A stretch of 64,000 bases of DNA from NCBI GenBank assembly GCA_025529335.1, contig JAMYHX010000179.1:1-64000 (forward strand), given 5' to 3'. The stretch comes from Rhizopus sp. PT2906 (lineage: Eukaryota > Mucoromycota > Mucoromycetes > Mucorales > Rhizopodaceae). The notes beneath the pieces were generated by a model. That model ran no database searches. It was given only the letters and a program-made list of their open reading frames with translations, and was not told where the DNA came from. Both the position numbers and the translations under genes were made by a program. How positions within the stretch are numbered: position 1 is the first letter of the stretch; every line of letters starts with the position of its first letter. This document shows positions 22,591 to 34,976 of the stretch, in pieces.

Positions 22591-25500
22591 CTATCTCTAT
22601 ATAACATATATCATCATACATATCTAAATTCCTATGCTTCCAGCTCTATTTCTCCAACATTTTGCATAGCATATTATATTGCATAGAGGGGGAAAAAGGA
22701 AGAGGTTAGTTAAGCTATGTCTATCAGTGACGATGTTTGAAATATATTTGTTGCATAAATTTATGGGCGCTTATTTTCATTATTCTGGTTTGGCTTGGAA
22801 AATTATTTCTTTATAGTAATATTTGTCTTTAGTTGTTCATTCTTTACCAGATCATATGCCGGTTCAAAGCTGAGAGGGGAATGGGAGGCGGTCATGATTT
22901 ATAGCGGCTATATAAAAGCGTTGACTCTCTTGTACTTTCTAAGGTGTTTACTGACTACACATGATCTCGTGTATGAGATGGCTATTTTGCTATCTATCTT
23001 TTTGTCTCTTGCCCTTGGTGCTTGTTAAACAGATCGTTTATGAAGTGAAATTGGATGAGTCCTTATGTTATCCTTTATTTTAAACACAATTCTACCTTTT
23101 GACTACTTGGTTAGAAATAGAGGACTTCTAAACCCTTTGTACTTTAATTATCATACATATAAAAATGGTAAATAATGCAAGTCTTTACCAGCACAAATAC
23201 GCGCATCACATTCGACAAGGTATAGTGAATCAACTTGCGTCAATAGAAAAAGTATAAGTTGTCAACAGTTAGAATGATGGAAATCTCTTTTATAAAATAT
23301 CATAACATTTACTAAAGTATAGAGAGTACAAAGAACATTTTAAGCTGAATGACAAAATAAGCAAAAGTAATGAAGAAACTGTGTGCATCTTTGTTCTTTA
23401 ATTTATGTAAGGCATGTATGCAATGCTGTAGATGATACATCACCTGGTCAGATATGCTATTGCTAAATTAAGATACTCATCTAGTTTGCAACTTATGCAG
23501 GCTGACTATGTGCTCAATGTACCCATTATGCATGAAGAACCTTTACTTGTAAACCCACACAATGACCCAACCTTCATGCATGCACATAATCACACTGTTA
23601 TTCCGATGCAGTAAGAAACGTTTATAGGGATGAAACACAACATACTTGGCGCATCATTTGATGATGAAGAGTAAAAACGGTTGACGATTGTATATCGATA
23701 GCAAATATACACCATTGCGCTTTACAAGATAATGATATCTTATGCATGTAATATATTGACATCAAAGAGCATTCTAAAAGTGCGCTCAGCAGCAATATAT
23801 CAAGAAAAAATTTTAAAATATTTATGTATAACAAAGACAACAACGCTCCACGTAATGAAAGAAGTGCTTCGAAATGTGAGCAATGATTGCTGGTATCGGT
23901 GTTGTTTTGATATATATAGTTGTGATAGTTGACTTGCTTTACGTACTATAAAATTGCGTGAAAGGTAAAAGAATGAATAAGCAGAAAAAGCGAGGAAAGC
24001 TTTTTTTTTAACTTGTATTGGATAAAGAAAATATCAGCAAAATAGCTGATATTACTTGCCTTGCCTTTTCCCATTGCCATTAACATTCTTCTTTTGTTGA
24101 TAAATCAAACAGTAAATGAGGCTTATGTTTATTTTATTTTATTTTATTTTTTTTAAAAAGAAAAAAATAGGAAATTTCATTTTTGACTCACTACTAAATA
24201 GCATGTCGTTATACCAGAGACAAGATATTATTATTGCGTTTACTTGAGCCTATGCATGTATATATAATATGTATTAGTGAAAAAAACTCAATTAATCAAA
24301 TGCATAAACTTACAGCTGTCTAATACTCAAAAAAGTGGAGAATAACAATAAAATTCTTGTTTTATATAAATGAAGATGATTTATATTTACCTTGCTTTCA
24401 ATTGCACAAAAGCAAGTGCAACTTGTCCATTAAGCTAGTAAATCAAGAGTATTTTTTAAAAATGACTTATATAATTATTAGTGACTTGTAAAAGGATTCT
24501 TAAGGAGTAATAATAGTCATAGATATAGCCATTGCGTCCTACAAGCATAGAGTAAAACGCTACTTTTGCGAGCATAATATCTGAGCTAGTGCAGGTATAA
24601 AAGTAATATTTTTGTAAGGAAATAAAGATACATTAGCATGCTGCTTTTATATCAAAAGTATAGATGAATAGCACTATGGAATTTTTATATTTAATAAATT
24701 AACGATGCTAATGAGGATAACTACTTGCTGAACAATAAAGTGGCACACTCTTTATAAAAAAAAAAAGATCAGCCTGTACTTTTATTAAATGACATAAAAT
24801 GTGACATGTCTTTTAGAAACCTGACACTGCAGTCAAAATTAAGAAGCACAAATCCGTTTAAAGGAGTTGTTTTTATTTAAATGCTTCAGCATTGCTATCA
24901 GAATGTATTTAATCTATTATCTTTGGATCGGACGACCTGTAACTTATTTATACAATAGAAAACATATGAAGGTATGTATTAAAGCTGTATGTTTCAAGTG
25001 AGATTATTAAGTTCAAGCTTATAATAGAAAGGGCTTATTACTGAATGATTATGTTGTCTTCTCCCTTTTTTAAACTATATCTAATTCTTGCTTCTTTGAT
25101 GCGGTCGCGCCCGAGCCTAAGAAATGACATGTGCAGCTGCTATATCTATGGTTAATCATAATTGATAATAGATCATGCAAGGTTGTATATATGTATTTAC
25201 TCAATATAAAGTAAAACAAACAAGTGACAATCATATTTCCATTCCAAAACTTTATTTTTGCAGATTTTCTACCATTTTACTGACTGGGAACAAATGAATA
25301 AATGATGAATGACTTGACACATTTATACATAAATAGAGCAATGATAAATATTATTGAATAGGGATACATACATTATAGATAAATGTCTGACCATATTAAT
25401 TAAGCCTTTGTTGTCCACGTAACATGATGGTTACTTTGCATAGTTATGCACCATAGAAAGAGGAAAGATATAAAATATGCCTAAATACCATCAGCTCGGT

Positions 25501-25995
25501 AGCATTCTAGAGCTATTTCTGGATGTTGAAAGCATGGTCAGCTCCGAGCCTCATTTATTGTTGCATAACACTATTTGAGGTATCACAATTTTCAACATTT
25601 TGGCTGTAAAAACAGTCTTATTTTGGCAAGATTATTTCATGGTTCCCATGGAAACAAATTACCAAAAATCTACGACATCATCAACATGTCATTTCCGTTT
25701 TAATTTGAAAATGTGTTGTAAAAATTAAAAACCTCTTTGTAATTAAATGGTCTTTCAGAACAGCTGTGTAGATGCAATGATGTGCAACAAGAATAGGCGT
25801 CATTTCAATGCCAGATATAGGACTGCTTTCAGTTCAGGGCATAATTTCAACATTTCAGCAAATAATTTCCAAAGATGGATAATGCGTAATACAATACTAA
25901 AGGAAAATAAAGCTTCTTGGTTATCAAATTTAAGTTTGTTTTATCTTATCTTTTCTTTCTTCTTACTTATCTTTTTCTCTTTTTCTCTTTTTTTT
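22150..25995. other. Gene-poor region
   Basis: About 3.8 kb with a 37-nt poly-T run (22551-22587) and no gene I can support. Short frames at 22795-23028 (hydrophobic, no ATG start) and 23432-23614 show no recognisable family. The long pyrimidine tract just before 25996 looks like the 5' leader of the GATA-factor gene. Confidence 0.5.
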
Positions 25996-26748
25996 ATGAA
26001 TAAAGTACTTGATAAAGAAGAGTGTCGTAACTGTCAAAAGACGATGATACGATGTTACAACTGTGATGTGACGACGACTCCACTTTGGAGAAGAGACGAT
26101 GACGGAAACACCATTTGTAATGCCTGTGGACTTTATTACAAGCTACATAATGTACATCGTCCACTTTCTTTAAAGAGAAATGTTATTCACAGGCGAAAAC
26201 GTATACAGATGTTACAGCATAGAAAGATACCAGAGGAACAAATGCATGTGTTTCATTCCCAGCAAACAAGACTTGAACCAAAACATGCGATACCTAGTGA
26301 GGATACAAATCCTTGTAAACTGTCTCCCATACAACAAAATAAAGATATGCCTCATTCATTACCTCATCTTCATACACTTATCAGCACTCTAGTTAAATCA
26401 GAAATACAGCAAGAACAACATGAGAATCCATCGATTTCGCCACTTACAAGCATGCTCCTGCTTGAACCTAATCGTTTCCGTCAAATATTAACCAACAGAC
26501 GTGATGAACTCCAAACAGAGATCAACAGTATCAATCAACTTTTATCACAATCCACACTATTGGATACAGTTCAAAATAACAATGTAATCACGTCATCTAC
26601 GAGGGAGCAAAAACGATCGTCTTCTCAAAGCACAGGCTTATTTGATTCTTTATTGCATGCTATAGAGTTAAGTAATCATCAACCAGATATATTTTTATCA
26701 CACAAGGGAAATACTATCAATAAAGACGAAAGGAACATAATGTCATAA
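25996..26748 (+). CDS. GATA-type zinc finger transcription factor
   Basis: Single exon, 250 aa. One GATA finger lies near residues 18-45: CYNCDVTTTPLWRRDDDGNT ... CNAC, a CX2C-X17-CX2C finger, with the basic tail HRPLSLKRNVIHRRKRIQ that contacts DNA. A conserved C-terminal helix region (RFRQILTNRRDELQTEIN) suggests a short coiled coil for dimerisation. Fungal factors of this build control iron, nitrogen or light responses. With one finger and no iron-sensing Cys-rich linker, I cannot choose among them. The open frame extends upstream to 25747, but that part is pyrimidine-rich leader encoding a run of Phe/Leu/Ser, so the ATG at 25996 (MNKVLDKEECRNCQ) is preferred. Confidence 0.85.
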   Translation: MNKVLDKEECRNCQKTMIRCYNCDVTTTPLWRRDDDGNTICNACGLYYKLHNVHRPLSLKRNVIHRRKRIQMLQHRKIPEEQMHVFHSQQTRLEPKHAIPSEDTNPCKLSPIQQNKDMPHSLPHLHTLISTLVKSEIQQEQHENPSISPLTSMLLLEPNRFRQILTNRRDELQTEINSINQLLSQSTLLDTVQNNNVITSSTREQKRSSSQSTGLFDSLLHAIELSNHQPDIFLSHKGNTINKDERNIMS

Positions 26749-26984
26749 CACAACGTTATCTATTTTCCCACCTCCATTTTTTATGTGAGCTTGCATAAAT
26801 TACATCTTGGTAGTGCAGTAAAAATAAAGAGATCTTTCAGAGTAATCTTACTGAAAGATGTGTCTCTTTTTTTTGAACACATTTGATTTATTGACAAAGA
26901 TTCTATCTTCTCTTTTGTATATGTATATATGTGTCTATCTTTGTGAGAAAGTAAGATTTATTGTTTTCTGTATCTAAACTGGTA

Positions 26985-27276
26985 TGTCAAGCTATGAGAG
27001 ACTTCTATTGACTGAACGACGTAATTGACCATCTGATGTATTTGCTGTACTATCACCCTTTCCACTTGATGTTACTGAGTTATCCTTTGTGTATTCTTTC
27101 AATCGATTAAGCGTATAATTTTTGGAAAATAAATAAGCACCAAGGGCAACTGCATTAAAACTGTTAATAAAGGGAACTTATTATGTTCATTATTTTACCA
27201 GCAGATAATGCAACCCTAATAAATAAATGAGTAAAGTGAATACAAGCACACAACAATAAAATGGCCTTTTTACCAT
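26985..27276 (-). CDS. Possible small membrane protein gene, splicing unresolved
   Basis: A 3' coding segment on the minus strand (about 27160-26985) reads FNAVALGAYLFSKNYTLNRL, then KEYTKDN and a Ser/Thr tail ending in RSLS-stop. Upstream, ATG 27276 opens MVKRPFYCCVLVFTLLIYLL, a membrane-type segment. The obvious donor (GTAAAA at 27198) leaves the two parts out of frame; a weaker donor (GG|GTTGCA, about 27213) would join them in frame. The protein would be small with one or two membrane segments. No family recognised. The T21/A16 tract at 27358-27394 lies just upstream. Confidence 0.35.
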
Positions 27277-27357
27277 CCTTTCATTATAGATTTGGGTGTG
27301 TTCTTCATTTTGGGAATTAAGTAAAAAAAGAGAGAAAGAAAGAAAAGGTGAGCTGAC

Positions 27358-27358
27358 T

Positions 27359-27394
<36 letters not shown>
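27358..27394. repeat. Poly-T/poly-A palindromic tract (T21A16)
   Basis: A run of about 21 T followed directly by about 16 A, able to fold back on itself. Together with the pyrimidine-rich stretch at 27800-27880 it lies between two divergently oriented units and may be nucleosome-poor promoter DNA. Confidence 0.7.
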
Positions 27395-27986
27395 GAAAGT
27401 AGGGCCACTAAGCCATTGTTTGTTATGCATATACAATGACAACTAATGATAACATTTTACTTTATGCAAGTCTTTGGGCCATCAAGATCTTATGCATCAT
27501 TACCTTATTTTTGTACATACATCTTCCTTTCTTTCCATTTATTTTTTCAATTGTTTTAGTGACTTTCCCCCCTTTGTCTTTGTTTTAATCATGAAGCAGT
27601 GTTTAAGCAAGACTAAATAAGGATTACTTTTTTGTTCATAAAACTCTTTTGATGATTACAGTAGAATCCTAATTTAGGAATCAAACATTGTCGTCTCTTT
27701 TTTTTTTCCCTTCTTAAAGTCTAAATCCGTAAGTGACCTGTTTCCTTTGATAAAATCAACATAATTTATACATATTTTAAAGAATACATCTCAAAGTCAT
27801 CATCTTTCTCTCTTCTTCTCTCTCTTTGTCTTTCTCTCTCTTCTTCTCTCTTCCTTTCTTTTTTTTTTTTTTTTTTTTGTTTTTTTTTGCTGAACTGAAT
27901 AATGACATGTGATACAAATATTTCTTCTTCCGAACTAACTTATCTTTCTCTTTTTTTAATTTTTTTGTACTTTCCTTAGCTTCATC

Positions 27987-29398
27987 ATGAACGACGGACG
28001 TTCTCCTTCTTTAATCTCTTTAGGAATAAACACACAGACAATATTCAGTGGAAGTTCAGTATCCTCTAATTCACCTTTAAATTCGCCTTTATTATCCCCA
28101 GCAGGCTCACCATTTCCAATGGATCCTTCTTGGGATCAACTACAAAGCCAATTCAGTCAACAAATGTCACTTCATCCACCTCCACCTCCACTCTCAACTA
28201 CTGTACCTATTACAAATAAATCTGGAAGTAATAATACATTTGTACATAAACTATACAAGTAAACAAATTTATATATTGTATATACACACTTTATTAAGTA
28301 TATTATTATTCATTGTAGCATGGTTGTCGATAAACAATATCAACATTTGATCGCTTGGACATATACGGGCACTTCATTTATTGTCTGTAATATCACTGAA
28401 TTTTCAAGAGAAGTACTACCAAAACACTTTAAACATAACAATTTCAGTAGTTTTGTTCGGCAACTCAACATGTAAGAACCCTTTTTATATAGAAAAGAGT
28501 GAATGATTAATACTTTATATAGGTATGGGTTTCATAAAGTAAATAAATCACCTAGAGGACATCGTACATTAGCCGAAAATCAAATTTGGGAGTTTTCTCA
28601 TGCGAAATTTATCAGAAATAGACCAGACTTGTTAGATGAAATCAAACGAAAGGCATTAGAAACGGATTCTAATAAAAAGGATCCCGGTGATATCAACTCT
28701 CATATGGCATTAATGCAAATGTCTCAGTCAGACATGATGCAACAAATATCCCAGTTACAAGATGGGTTAAATCAAGTTATTCATGAACTAGAAGAAACTA
28801 AAAAGAAGCAAAACTTGCAGCAACAAGTTATGAAGGATATCATGGATGTGATGACAAGACAATATGGAACTACATGTAATTCTCTTTCTCTTTGTTTATC
28901 AAGGCACACATTCATTAACCCTGCCTTTTTCTAGTTAATCTACCGTTGGATGGATCATCGGTCGAACTAAAACAAGACCCCGAAAGACCACCTCCGCCCA
29001 TTTATATAACAACACCTGAACAACAAGATCAGAATCTATATTTAAATATAAATCAACATAGATTGTCTATTCAAAGATCACCTTCTCCAAGTCCAACCTT
29101 TACATCTTCCATACAGTCACCTTTACCTCCTAGTCCATGCACACCCCATTTCCTTAGTGATGACGAAGCCAATTCTATCTATTCTCCTCGAAGTCCATTA
29201 TCTTATAATGCTCACTTGATAGAACAACCACAACCACAACAACAACAACAACAGCAACAACAGCAACAGCAACAACTACATCAACAACAGCAACAACAAT
29301 TACAACAATTACAGCAGTTACATCACAGACAGGAATTGGAACAACTACAGCTACAACAGCAACAACAACAACAATCTTATCATACATTTAATACTTGA
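27987..29398 (+). CDS. Heat shock transcription factor (HSF type)
   Basis: Four exons (27987-28258, 28319-28471, 28523-28875, 28935-29398) encode 413 aa. The HSF DNA-binding domain spans about residues 84-185: FVHKLYNMVVDKQYQHLIAW, then FIVCNITEFSREVLPKHFKH and NNFSSFVRQLNMYGFHKVNK, the recognition helix, with WEFSHAKFIRNRPDLL at its end. A heptad region (MMQQISQLQDGLNQVIHELE ... QQQVMKDIMDV) is the trimerisation coiled coil. The C-terminus is a Pro/Ser- and Gln-rich activation-type tail with CAA/CAG tracts (29228-29370). Such factors bind nGAAn repeats and induce chaperones; Skn7/Sfl1-type paralogues share the domain but differ elsewhere. Introns interrupt the DNA-binding domain at conserved-looking places. 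The N-terminal 80 residues are Ser/Pro-rich and unstructured. Confidence 0.93.
29228..29370 (+). repeat. CAA/CAG trinucleotide tract inside the heat shock factor gene
   Basis: Interrupted CAA/CAG triplets encode a Gln-rich run mixed with Leu and His codons. Likely length-variable between strains. Confidence 0.85.
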
Positions 29399-29864
29399 AT
29401 AAATTGTTGTTTAATATACAGTCAAGGGAACAAAATGTCTGTATCAGAGTGATAGACAGCTACTGCTGTACTCATCCTTAGCTATGCTCAAGCATCAATT
29501 CAGATAATGACAAAAAGAAAGACATGGTATTCACATTCCACATAATGATACTCCCTCTTCTTCTTCTTTTTCTCTTTGGCTACAAATAAAAAGAAACATG
29601 ATCCTCTCTACAACAACAACAACAATCTTAAAAAGTGCTTAAACTTGAGAAATAATATGAGTATTCCTAAAAATCAATATAAAATATCCATCTATAAGCT
29701 GCTAATAATTGAGAAAGAAAGAGACCATTGATATAAATGGTGTTTCCTGTGACTTACAGGTGTCTTTCTTTTTTTTCTTTATTAAAAAAAAAAAATAAAA
29801 AGGTATGTAAAAATACACAAAAGTAAGACTCAATCCAACCACTTTGATCATTAGCTCAACATAA

Positions 29865-30239
29865 ATGCTTCCATTGTCACTCTTACACACAGCTGCTGGA
29901 CATCCCATGCTGGTTGAATTAAAAAGCGGTGAAACATTCAACGGACACTTGGTCAATTGCGACAATTGGATGAATCTGACATTACGTGAAGTAATTCAAA
30001 CATCACCTGAAGGAGACAAATTTTGGAGACTACCTGAATGTTACATTAGAGGCAATACCATCAAGTACTTGAACGTGCCAGAAGAAATTGTGGATATGGT
30101 AAAAGAAGAGGAAGGAAGACAGAGACAACTTGCTGCACGTAACCGTGGACGAGGCGGACAGAATAATAATCGTGGACGTGGTAACAATCGTAACCAAAAT
30201 CGTACAGGAGGACGAGGTGGCTCAAACGTTGCTAAATAA
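29865..30239 (+). CDS. LSM4: U6 snRNA-associated Sm-like protein LSm4
   Basis: Single exon, 124 aa. The start MLPLSLLHTAAGHPMLVELK is the usual LSm4 N-terminus. Sm1 (ELKSGETFNGHLVNCDNWMN) and Sm2 (CYIRGNTIKYLNVP) are complete, followed by an RGG-rich tail (RGRGGQNNNRGRGNNRNQ). LSm4 is part of the Lsm1-7 ring (cytoplasmic mRNA decapping, P-bodies) and the Lsm2-8 ring (nuclear U6 snRNA). The RG-rich tail is a likely arginine methylation and condensate-forming region. It stands 466 nt downstream of the heat shock factor gene on the same strand, and its stop is only 129 nt from the convergent transporter's stop. Confidence 0.96.
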   Translation: MLPLSLLHTAAGHPMLVELKSGETFNGHLVNCDNWMNLTLREVIQTSPEGDKFWRLPECYIRGNTIKYLNVPEEIVDMVKEEEGRQRQLAARNRGRGGQNNNRGRGNNRNQNRTGGRGGSNVAK

Positions 30240-30368
30240 AAAAAAAAGAGAGAGAGAAAACAAGTGTTATGAATGCATTATGAGCACTGTAGAATAAATT
30301 TATTCATGATATACGTGTGTGAAAAGATATTACATTATTATTATTATTAGTATATATATGTAGATAGA

Positions 30369-32596
30369 TTAACATTCGCCTTCAGGGCAAGAAAAGGTGA
30401 CGACGGAACCCTTTACATTAGCAATCTTGAAAACGGCCTGAAGGATAGCAGAGATACCTTGACCAGCAATCATACCAGCAGCAACGCTGTACATGAGGTT
30501 ATCGTAGGCAGTGCTTCTGAGACGCTTCCAGATTTTACCAGAAATCCAGCCAATGAGCATAGCGATAGGCACCTCAGGAGAAGTATTGACCATGGCAATG
30601 CCAACTGCACTGACTGAGGGATAGAATCTGTGGTACTTTTGAGGTACAAAGAAATGACGAACTAAGGGAAAGACAACACCAGCAATAGCACAAACAATAG
30701 TAGTGATCATTGAGTTTCGACTGAGAGGTTCAGTTGCACCTGTGAGGAGTTTGGCGACATTGGCCCATGCCTTGACAGCGACGAGACCAAATTCACACTT
30801 GTCATCGAGGTTTTGAGAAATGATGCAAGGATAAGCATCTGCAAAGAGAATAAAGAGACCAACGCCAATGGCAATGGCAAAGAAGGAAGCGACAAACTGA
30901 GCCCAGAACTGAGAACGAGGAGAAGCGCCGACGAGTTGACCCGTCTTTAGGTCACCGACCATATCTACAGCCTGAGAGGCAGCCGAAGCAGAGATGTTGC
31001 CTGCCATCAAGTTGTTCTTCATCATCGCCTTGAGACTGTCGGCTGGCATCTTGGCAAACACAAGCTGAGACATCTTACCGATGGATCCTACAGGATTGAT
31101 ATCTGTTTCACCTGAGGCCTGAATACCCACAAAAGAGAACAAGAAACCGAGAATGATGGCAATAATGGATTGATACACAGGCATACCAAAGTATCGACCC
31201 ATAATAGCACACGTAAAGATGACGGAGACCAGCGTGCCAGAGACCCACCAGGAGGCAGGGATCAGTTCTTCAGGCTTGTAGATTTCGTTTGTATCAGCCA
31301 CGCCTTTGTACTTGTTTACCTCTCCTTCTGTCAGTTGGGCTTTAAGGACCACACGACGGAAATAATGGACACCGCGCATGACGGCAGATCGTATTTCAAG
31401 AACGCCACCCTTAATACCACGCCAGAGTGACTGGTAATGGATAAGGAGTTCGGTGAAGGCTGTGATGGTCATTAGAGCAATACCAGGCCACAAAAAGAAT
31501 CGGTTGGTCGTGTCACCCTTGGCGTTAAATCCCATAGGCGCAACAAACTCTCCTGTGCCAACTAAACAGGGACCAATAATACCGTACACAAAGAGAGTGC
31601 CAAAGAAGAAAGAGAGCACGGTAGAGCCAGGTGTCATGAGACCAGCACCAAAGAAGGGAAAGTCCCACTTGAAGTTCCATCCCCAGTCAACATCGGCACT
31701 CATTAGAGGAGTGTAGTTTGCAGCATGGCCAATGTAGTAAAGGATATGCACTGTTGATAAAGGACATGTTTAGCATACACGTAATATAACACCTGTAGAT
31801 ATTCTATTTTCCCTGTACCTGTATCAAAGAATGGAATGAAATAGGAGATCAAGCTCCAGAGGAAACAGATAACAAACCAGATACCCATCCAGATAGCTTT
31901 CTTCATTGCCTCTCGCTCCCCATCAGCTGTATCATGTAAAGACAGAATGGTAACAGCAGCTGCACGAGGAGTAGGGAAAGTCAAGTCTTGCTTAACAACA
32001 AAGTGTTTACGAAGAGGAACAGCAAAGAAAAGACCGTAAAAGGCAGCAGAGATAGTAAACAAGACAAGGCCAGCAGCATCTCCTCTTGGTGTTGTCATCA
32101 AACCTAATTTATACATTGCAGGAATACCGGATACAAAACCAGCAGAGAGACCACCAGCTGTAGTGGCCGCAGACTGAGCAGTACAGTTTTCTTTAGGACC
32201 AAAGTATCCTCCACCCCATTTAGGAGGAAGCGCCTTTGAAAGAGGCTTGATGATGGCAAAAGAGAATATGGCGCCAAATAAGGAAGCGCCAAACGTCCAG
32301 CCGATCTTTAGACCGAGATATGTATTGGATGCAGCTAATAAAAAAAAAGAGTAGTGGGTTAGCAAGTGTCACTTTTTCTTTTTGTGATCCCATTTACCAA
32401 CTAAGCAACCAAGTAAAGAACCAACGATGGAAGCACGCCAGGTGAACTGATATTCTTCAACAAACTGATGCGCTAAAGTGGCAGGGTCTACAGCAACTTG
32501 ACTTGTATTTTCGTGTTCATAAATTTCTTTCTTTTCATCCGTTAACGTATGATTCAACTCGAATCTTTCGTCAACAGCCTTTGAATTTGCTGACAT
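30369..32596 (-). CDS. OPT superfamily oligopeptide/metal-chelate transporter
   Basis: Three exons (32596-32398, 32334-31819, 31750-30369) encode 698 aa with a cytosolic N-tail of about 50 residues and at least 14 hydrophobic segments. Diagnostic OPT text includes ASNTYLGLKIGWTFGASLFG, PKWGGGYFGPKENCTAQSAA, PTPRAAAVTIL, NPVGSIGKMSQLVFAKMP and NTSPEVPIAMLIGW. Members carry small peptides, glutathione or metal chelates with protons across the plasma membrane or internal membranes. The substrate cannot be read from sequence. This type (SxGETDINPVG, no NPG signature of the ISP4 peptide group) looks closer to the broad fungal/bacterial OPT group that includes yellow-stripe relatives; that subgrouping is inference. 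Codon choice is more C-ending than in neighbours, suggesting strong expression. Confidence 0.92.
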
Positions 32597-33287
32597 GTTG
32601 AATGAATGAAGAAGAAAAAGAAGAGATGAATCTGGTGTCGTTCAATGGTTTTAAAACCAAAAAAAAAAAATCAGCAAACATCCACTTTCGCACGAATGAT
32701 TCCTTGGATTCAACGTGAACAAGAGTTGGTATGGTTACTTGGTGCTACGTGTTGCCATGGAATACTTAAATCTCCAATTCCAAAATTGGAAGGTTCTTAC
32801 TTACAGTAATTTCACCGTCAAATGGCCACTTTGCCGAAAAATTGGTCAAGATTTTGAATTTAAGCAACCGATCTGCAGGAATAATCACTGTGTGATAGAC
32901 AGGGAACAAGAAATACAGGTACAAAACTCTAATTATGAGAAAATTTAAAATAAGAAGCATAACACTCTTCTGGTGAAAAGTAACTAAGCGCCTTTGTTGT
33001 GAAGGTCAAAAGAGATATAATACCAAAAGTTCATATTGAATCGTTTAATTGAAAAGATCGAAATCGTATATAAAGTAAAATAATCAATCTATTGCACCAT
33101 TTAGAAGGGATCAATTTAAGCAAAGAAATGAAAGAAGCGTGGGACAGACTATGAATGGTAGTCTTCTTGTGCGCAAAAGAATAAGATGATTTTTCTATCT
33201 ATAGCAGCAAGCAATACTCCTATTCAACTATGTAACCTTTTGAACGGCCATTTTTACTCATTAGCAGGGAGAAAGAACAGAAGGAGA

Positions 33288-33322
<35 letters not shown>

Positions 33323-34140
33323 TAGTGGGGAAGAGTCTGAGGCAAAGAGTGTTTTATAGAATGAATAATAGCTCATCCATAATGTTCTTTCATGTGTGTT
33401 CCTATTTATTCTACAGTGATTTCCTTTTAAAGTAATCGCTGTGGATTATAATCCAAGTGATTTTGTAGAACTGTTTCTACAACTAAATCAGTCAGTTGGT
33501 GAAACGGAGACGAAAAACGTGATACATGCTCTCTGAGCTACGCTTTATATTCCATATATATAAATAAAAGACAAATAAGGTACTTCTTTTCTTCATATCT
33601 TTCTATGCTAACATACATAATAATTTTCAATTCAATTTTTATTTCTCTGGGATGGGATCAATCTAATCTGTGGATTAAATCTACCTACGATGCCATGGGC
33701 GGGTGTATATCACATTTTTCGCCTCCATTTCACCAAGTAGAGTTATAAAATGTCTATTACTAAGGAACTTGATTCAGAATACAAATATCTATTGCTAGAT
33801 GTCAATGGTTGTTTGGCCTCTACTAATCCAATGACTGAGCACAAGACCCAGTATGCCTTTCAAAAGCCTAACCACGTTGTGTTTGGATAATACATGTACT
33901 GGCGCATGAGGAATTTCGCTTACTAACCACAACATGTACACATCAACCATTTCACTGATTAAGCTATGAAAGCTTACCTTTGTATATATGCATTTGTAAA
34001 TTTAATTATTTTAATAAAAAACCATAACCTAAGGGAGTCTCACTGACTTGTTTGTCTTTATTTGTTATATATTTAATTTCCCATAACATAAAATGCAAAA
34101 AATACTATAAATAAGCATAAACATAATAGAAAATGGCTAC
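32597..34140. other. Intergenic region with GA microsatellite
   Basis: Upstream region of the transporter gene. It has a (GA)n tract at about 33284-33322 and a 46-codon plus-strand frame at 33750-33890 (MSITKELDSEYKYLLLDVNG...) with no recognised family. No further gene seen. Confidence 0.5.
33284..33322 (+). repeat. GA-rich microsatellite
   Basis: Interrupted (GA)n run of about 40 nt. Confidence 0.85.
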
Positions 34141-34616
34141 TTATTGTTGACGACAACTTGTTTTAAATACGTGTAAAATATTACACAAGTTGCCCTCAAA
34201 TCCAATGAGCTGGGGAAGCTCTGTTAAGTCTTTTGGGTACGCTGAGATGATCGATTTCGATCATCGTATAAAACCTCTTGCATCGTTGTTGGGTCAAATA
34301 AAAACAAATAGGTTCACCTATTAATTTTCATTATTAGTGAATAATTTATGCCTATTTGTGTATTCTATAACTTACCAACAATTTGAACACCTAACACTCC
34401 ATGGAGGTGATTTTGATCAATTGCATTTTTAGAAAATATACCCAGTTTGTACTGGCCCTTGTTCAATTTAGCTTTGTCATTTCGGTACTTCTCTTCTTTG
34501 ACTTCAATGAAACACAAATTGGTCTTTACATTTGTCTTTAGTGTTATGCAACCGTCAGGTCGTTTGTTAGAACAGTTGGACTTGTCCTTCTTGTACTCTT
34601 TTGTTTGTGCATCGAT
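34141..34616 (-). pseudogene. Frameshifted fragment, Mucoromycota nuclease-like family (relic B)
   Basis: Minus-strand text: NKRPDGCITLKTNVKTNLCF, IEVKEEKYRND, KLGIFSKNAIDQNHLHGVLG, VQIV; then a GT-AG intron (about 34376-34318); then EPICFYLTQQRCKRFYTMIE, DHLSVPK and, one frame over, DLTELPQLIGFEGNLCNILH before TAA at 34141. The RPDG ... xIEVK spacing is a classic PD-(D/E)XK nuclease signature. The slip lies near 34225-34240. No upstream start is found (in-frame stop just before 34616). The tail, with an L/I-rich helix ending in a Cys, resembles the ends of many Mucorales hypothetical proteins as I remember them. Probably one decayed copy of the same repeated family as relics A and C. Confidence 0.5.
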
Positions 34617-34976
34617 TCATCGGAGATAAATGTTATGTATCTTTATTCGAGATAAAGTAAAGAGAGAAGAGAGATAATAGCACAATCTATAATTATATAT
34701 CAAGAAGCTGAGATATTTTTAAACTGCATTGACCACATTTGATCAAGGTGTAACAGATCTTATAGTAACATTAGGTTCCTGCTTATCTTTTCCCTCTCTC
34801 ATTCTCTCTCTTTCTCGATGAGCACTACAAATCCTCGTTAGTGAGAGAATTAAGAAGGGATTAAACAGGTATTGCTTGTATTATAAATATACGAATGTAG
34901 AGCCTTGCTAATTCATATACACGCAAAAGAAAAATAAAATTTTGATATAGTAAAAATAAATAAAATCAATGTATAT

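Noticed and set aside
25747..25995. N-terminal extension of the GATA factor
   Set aside because: Encoded by AT-rich and then pyrimidine-rich leader DNA (Phe/Leu/Ser run); the ATG at 25996 gives a compact protein of normal composition.
29175..29387. Val-rich minus-strand frame in the heat shock factor gene
   Set aside because: Reverse of the CAA/CAG repeat.
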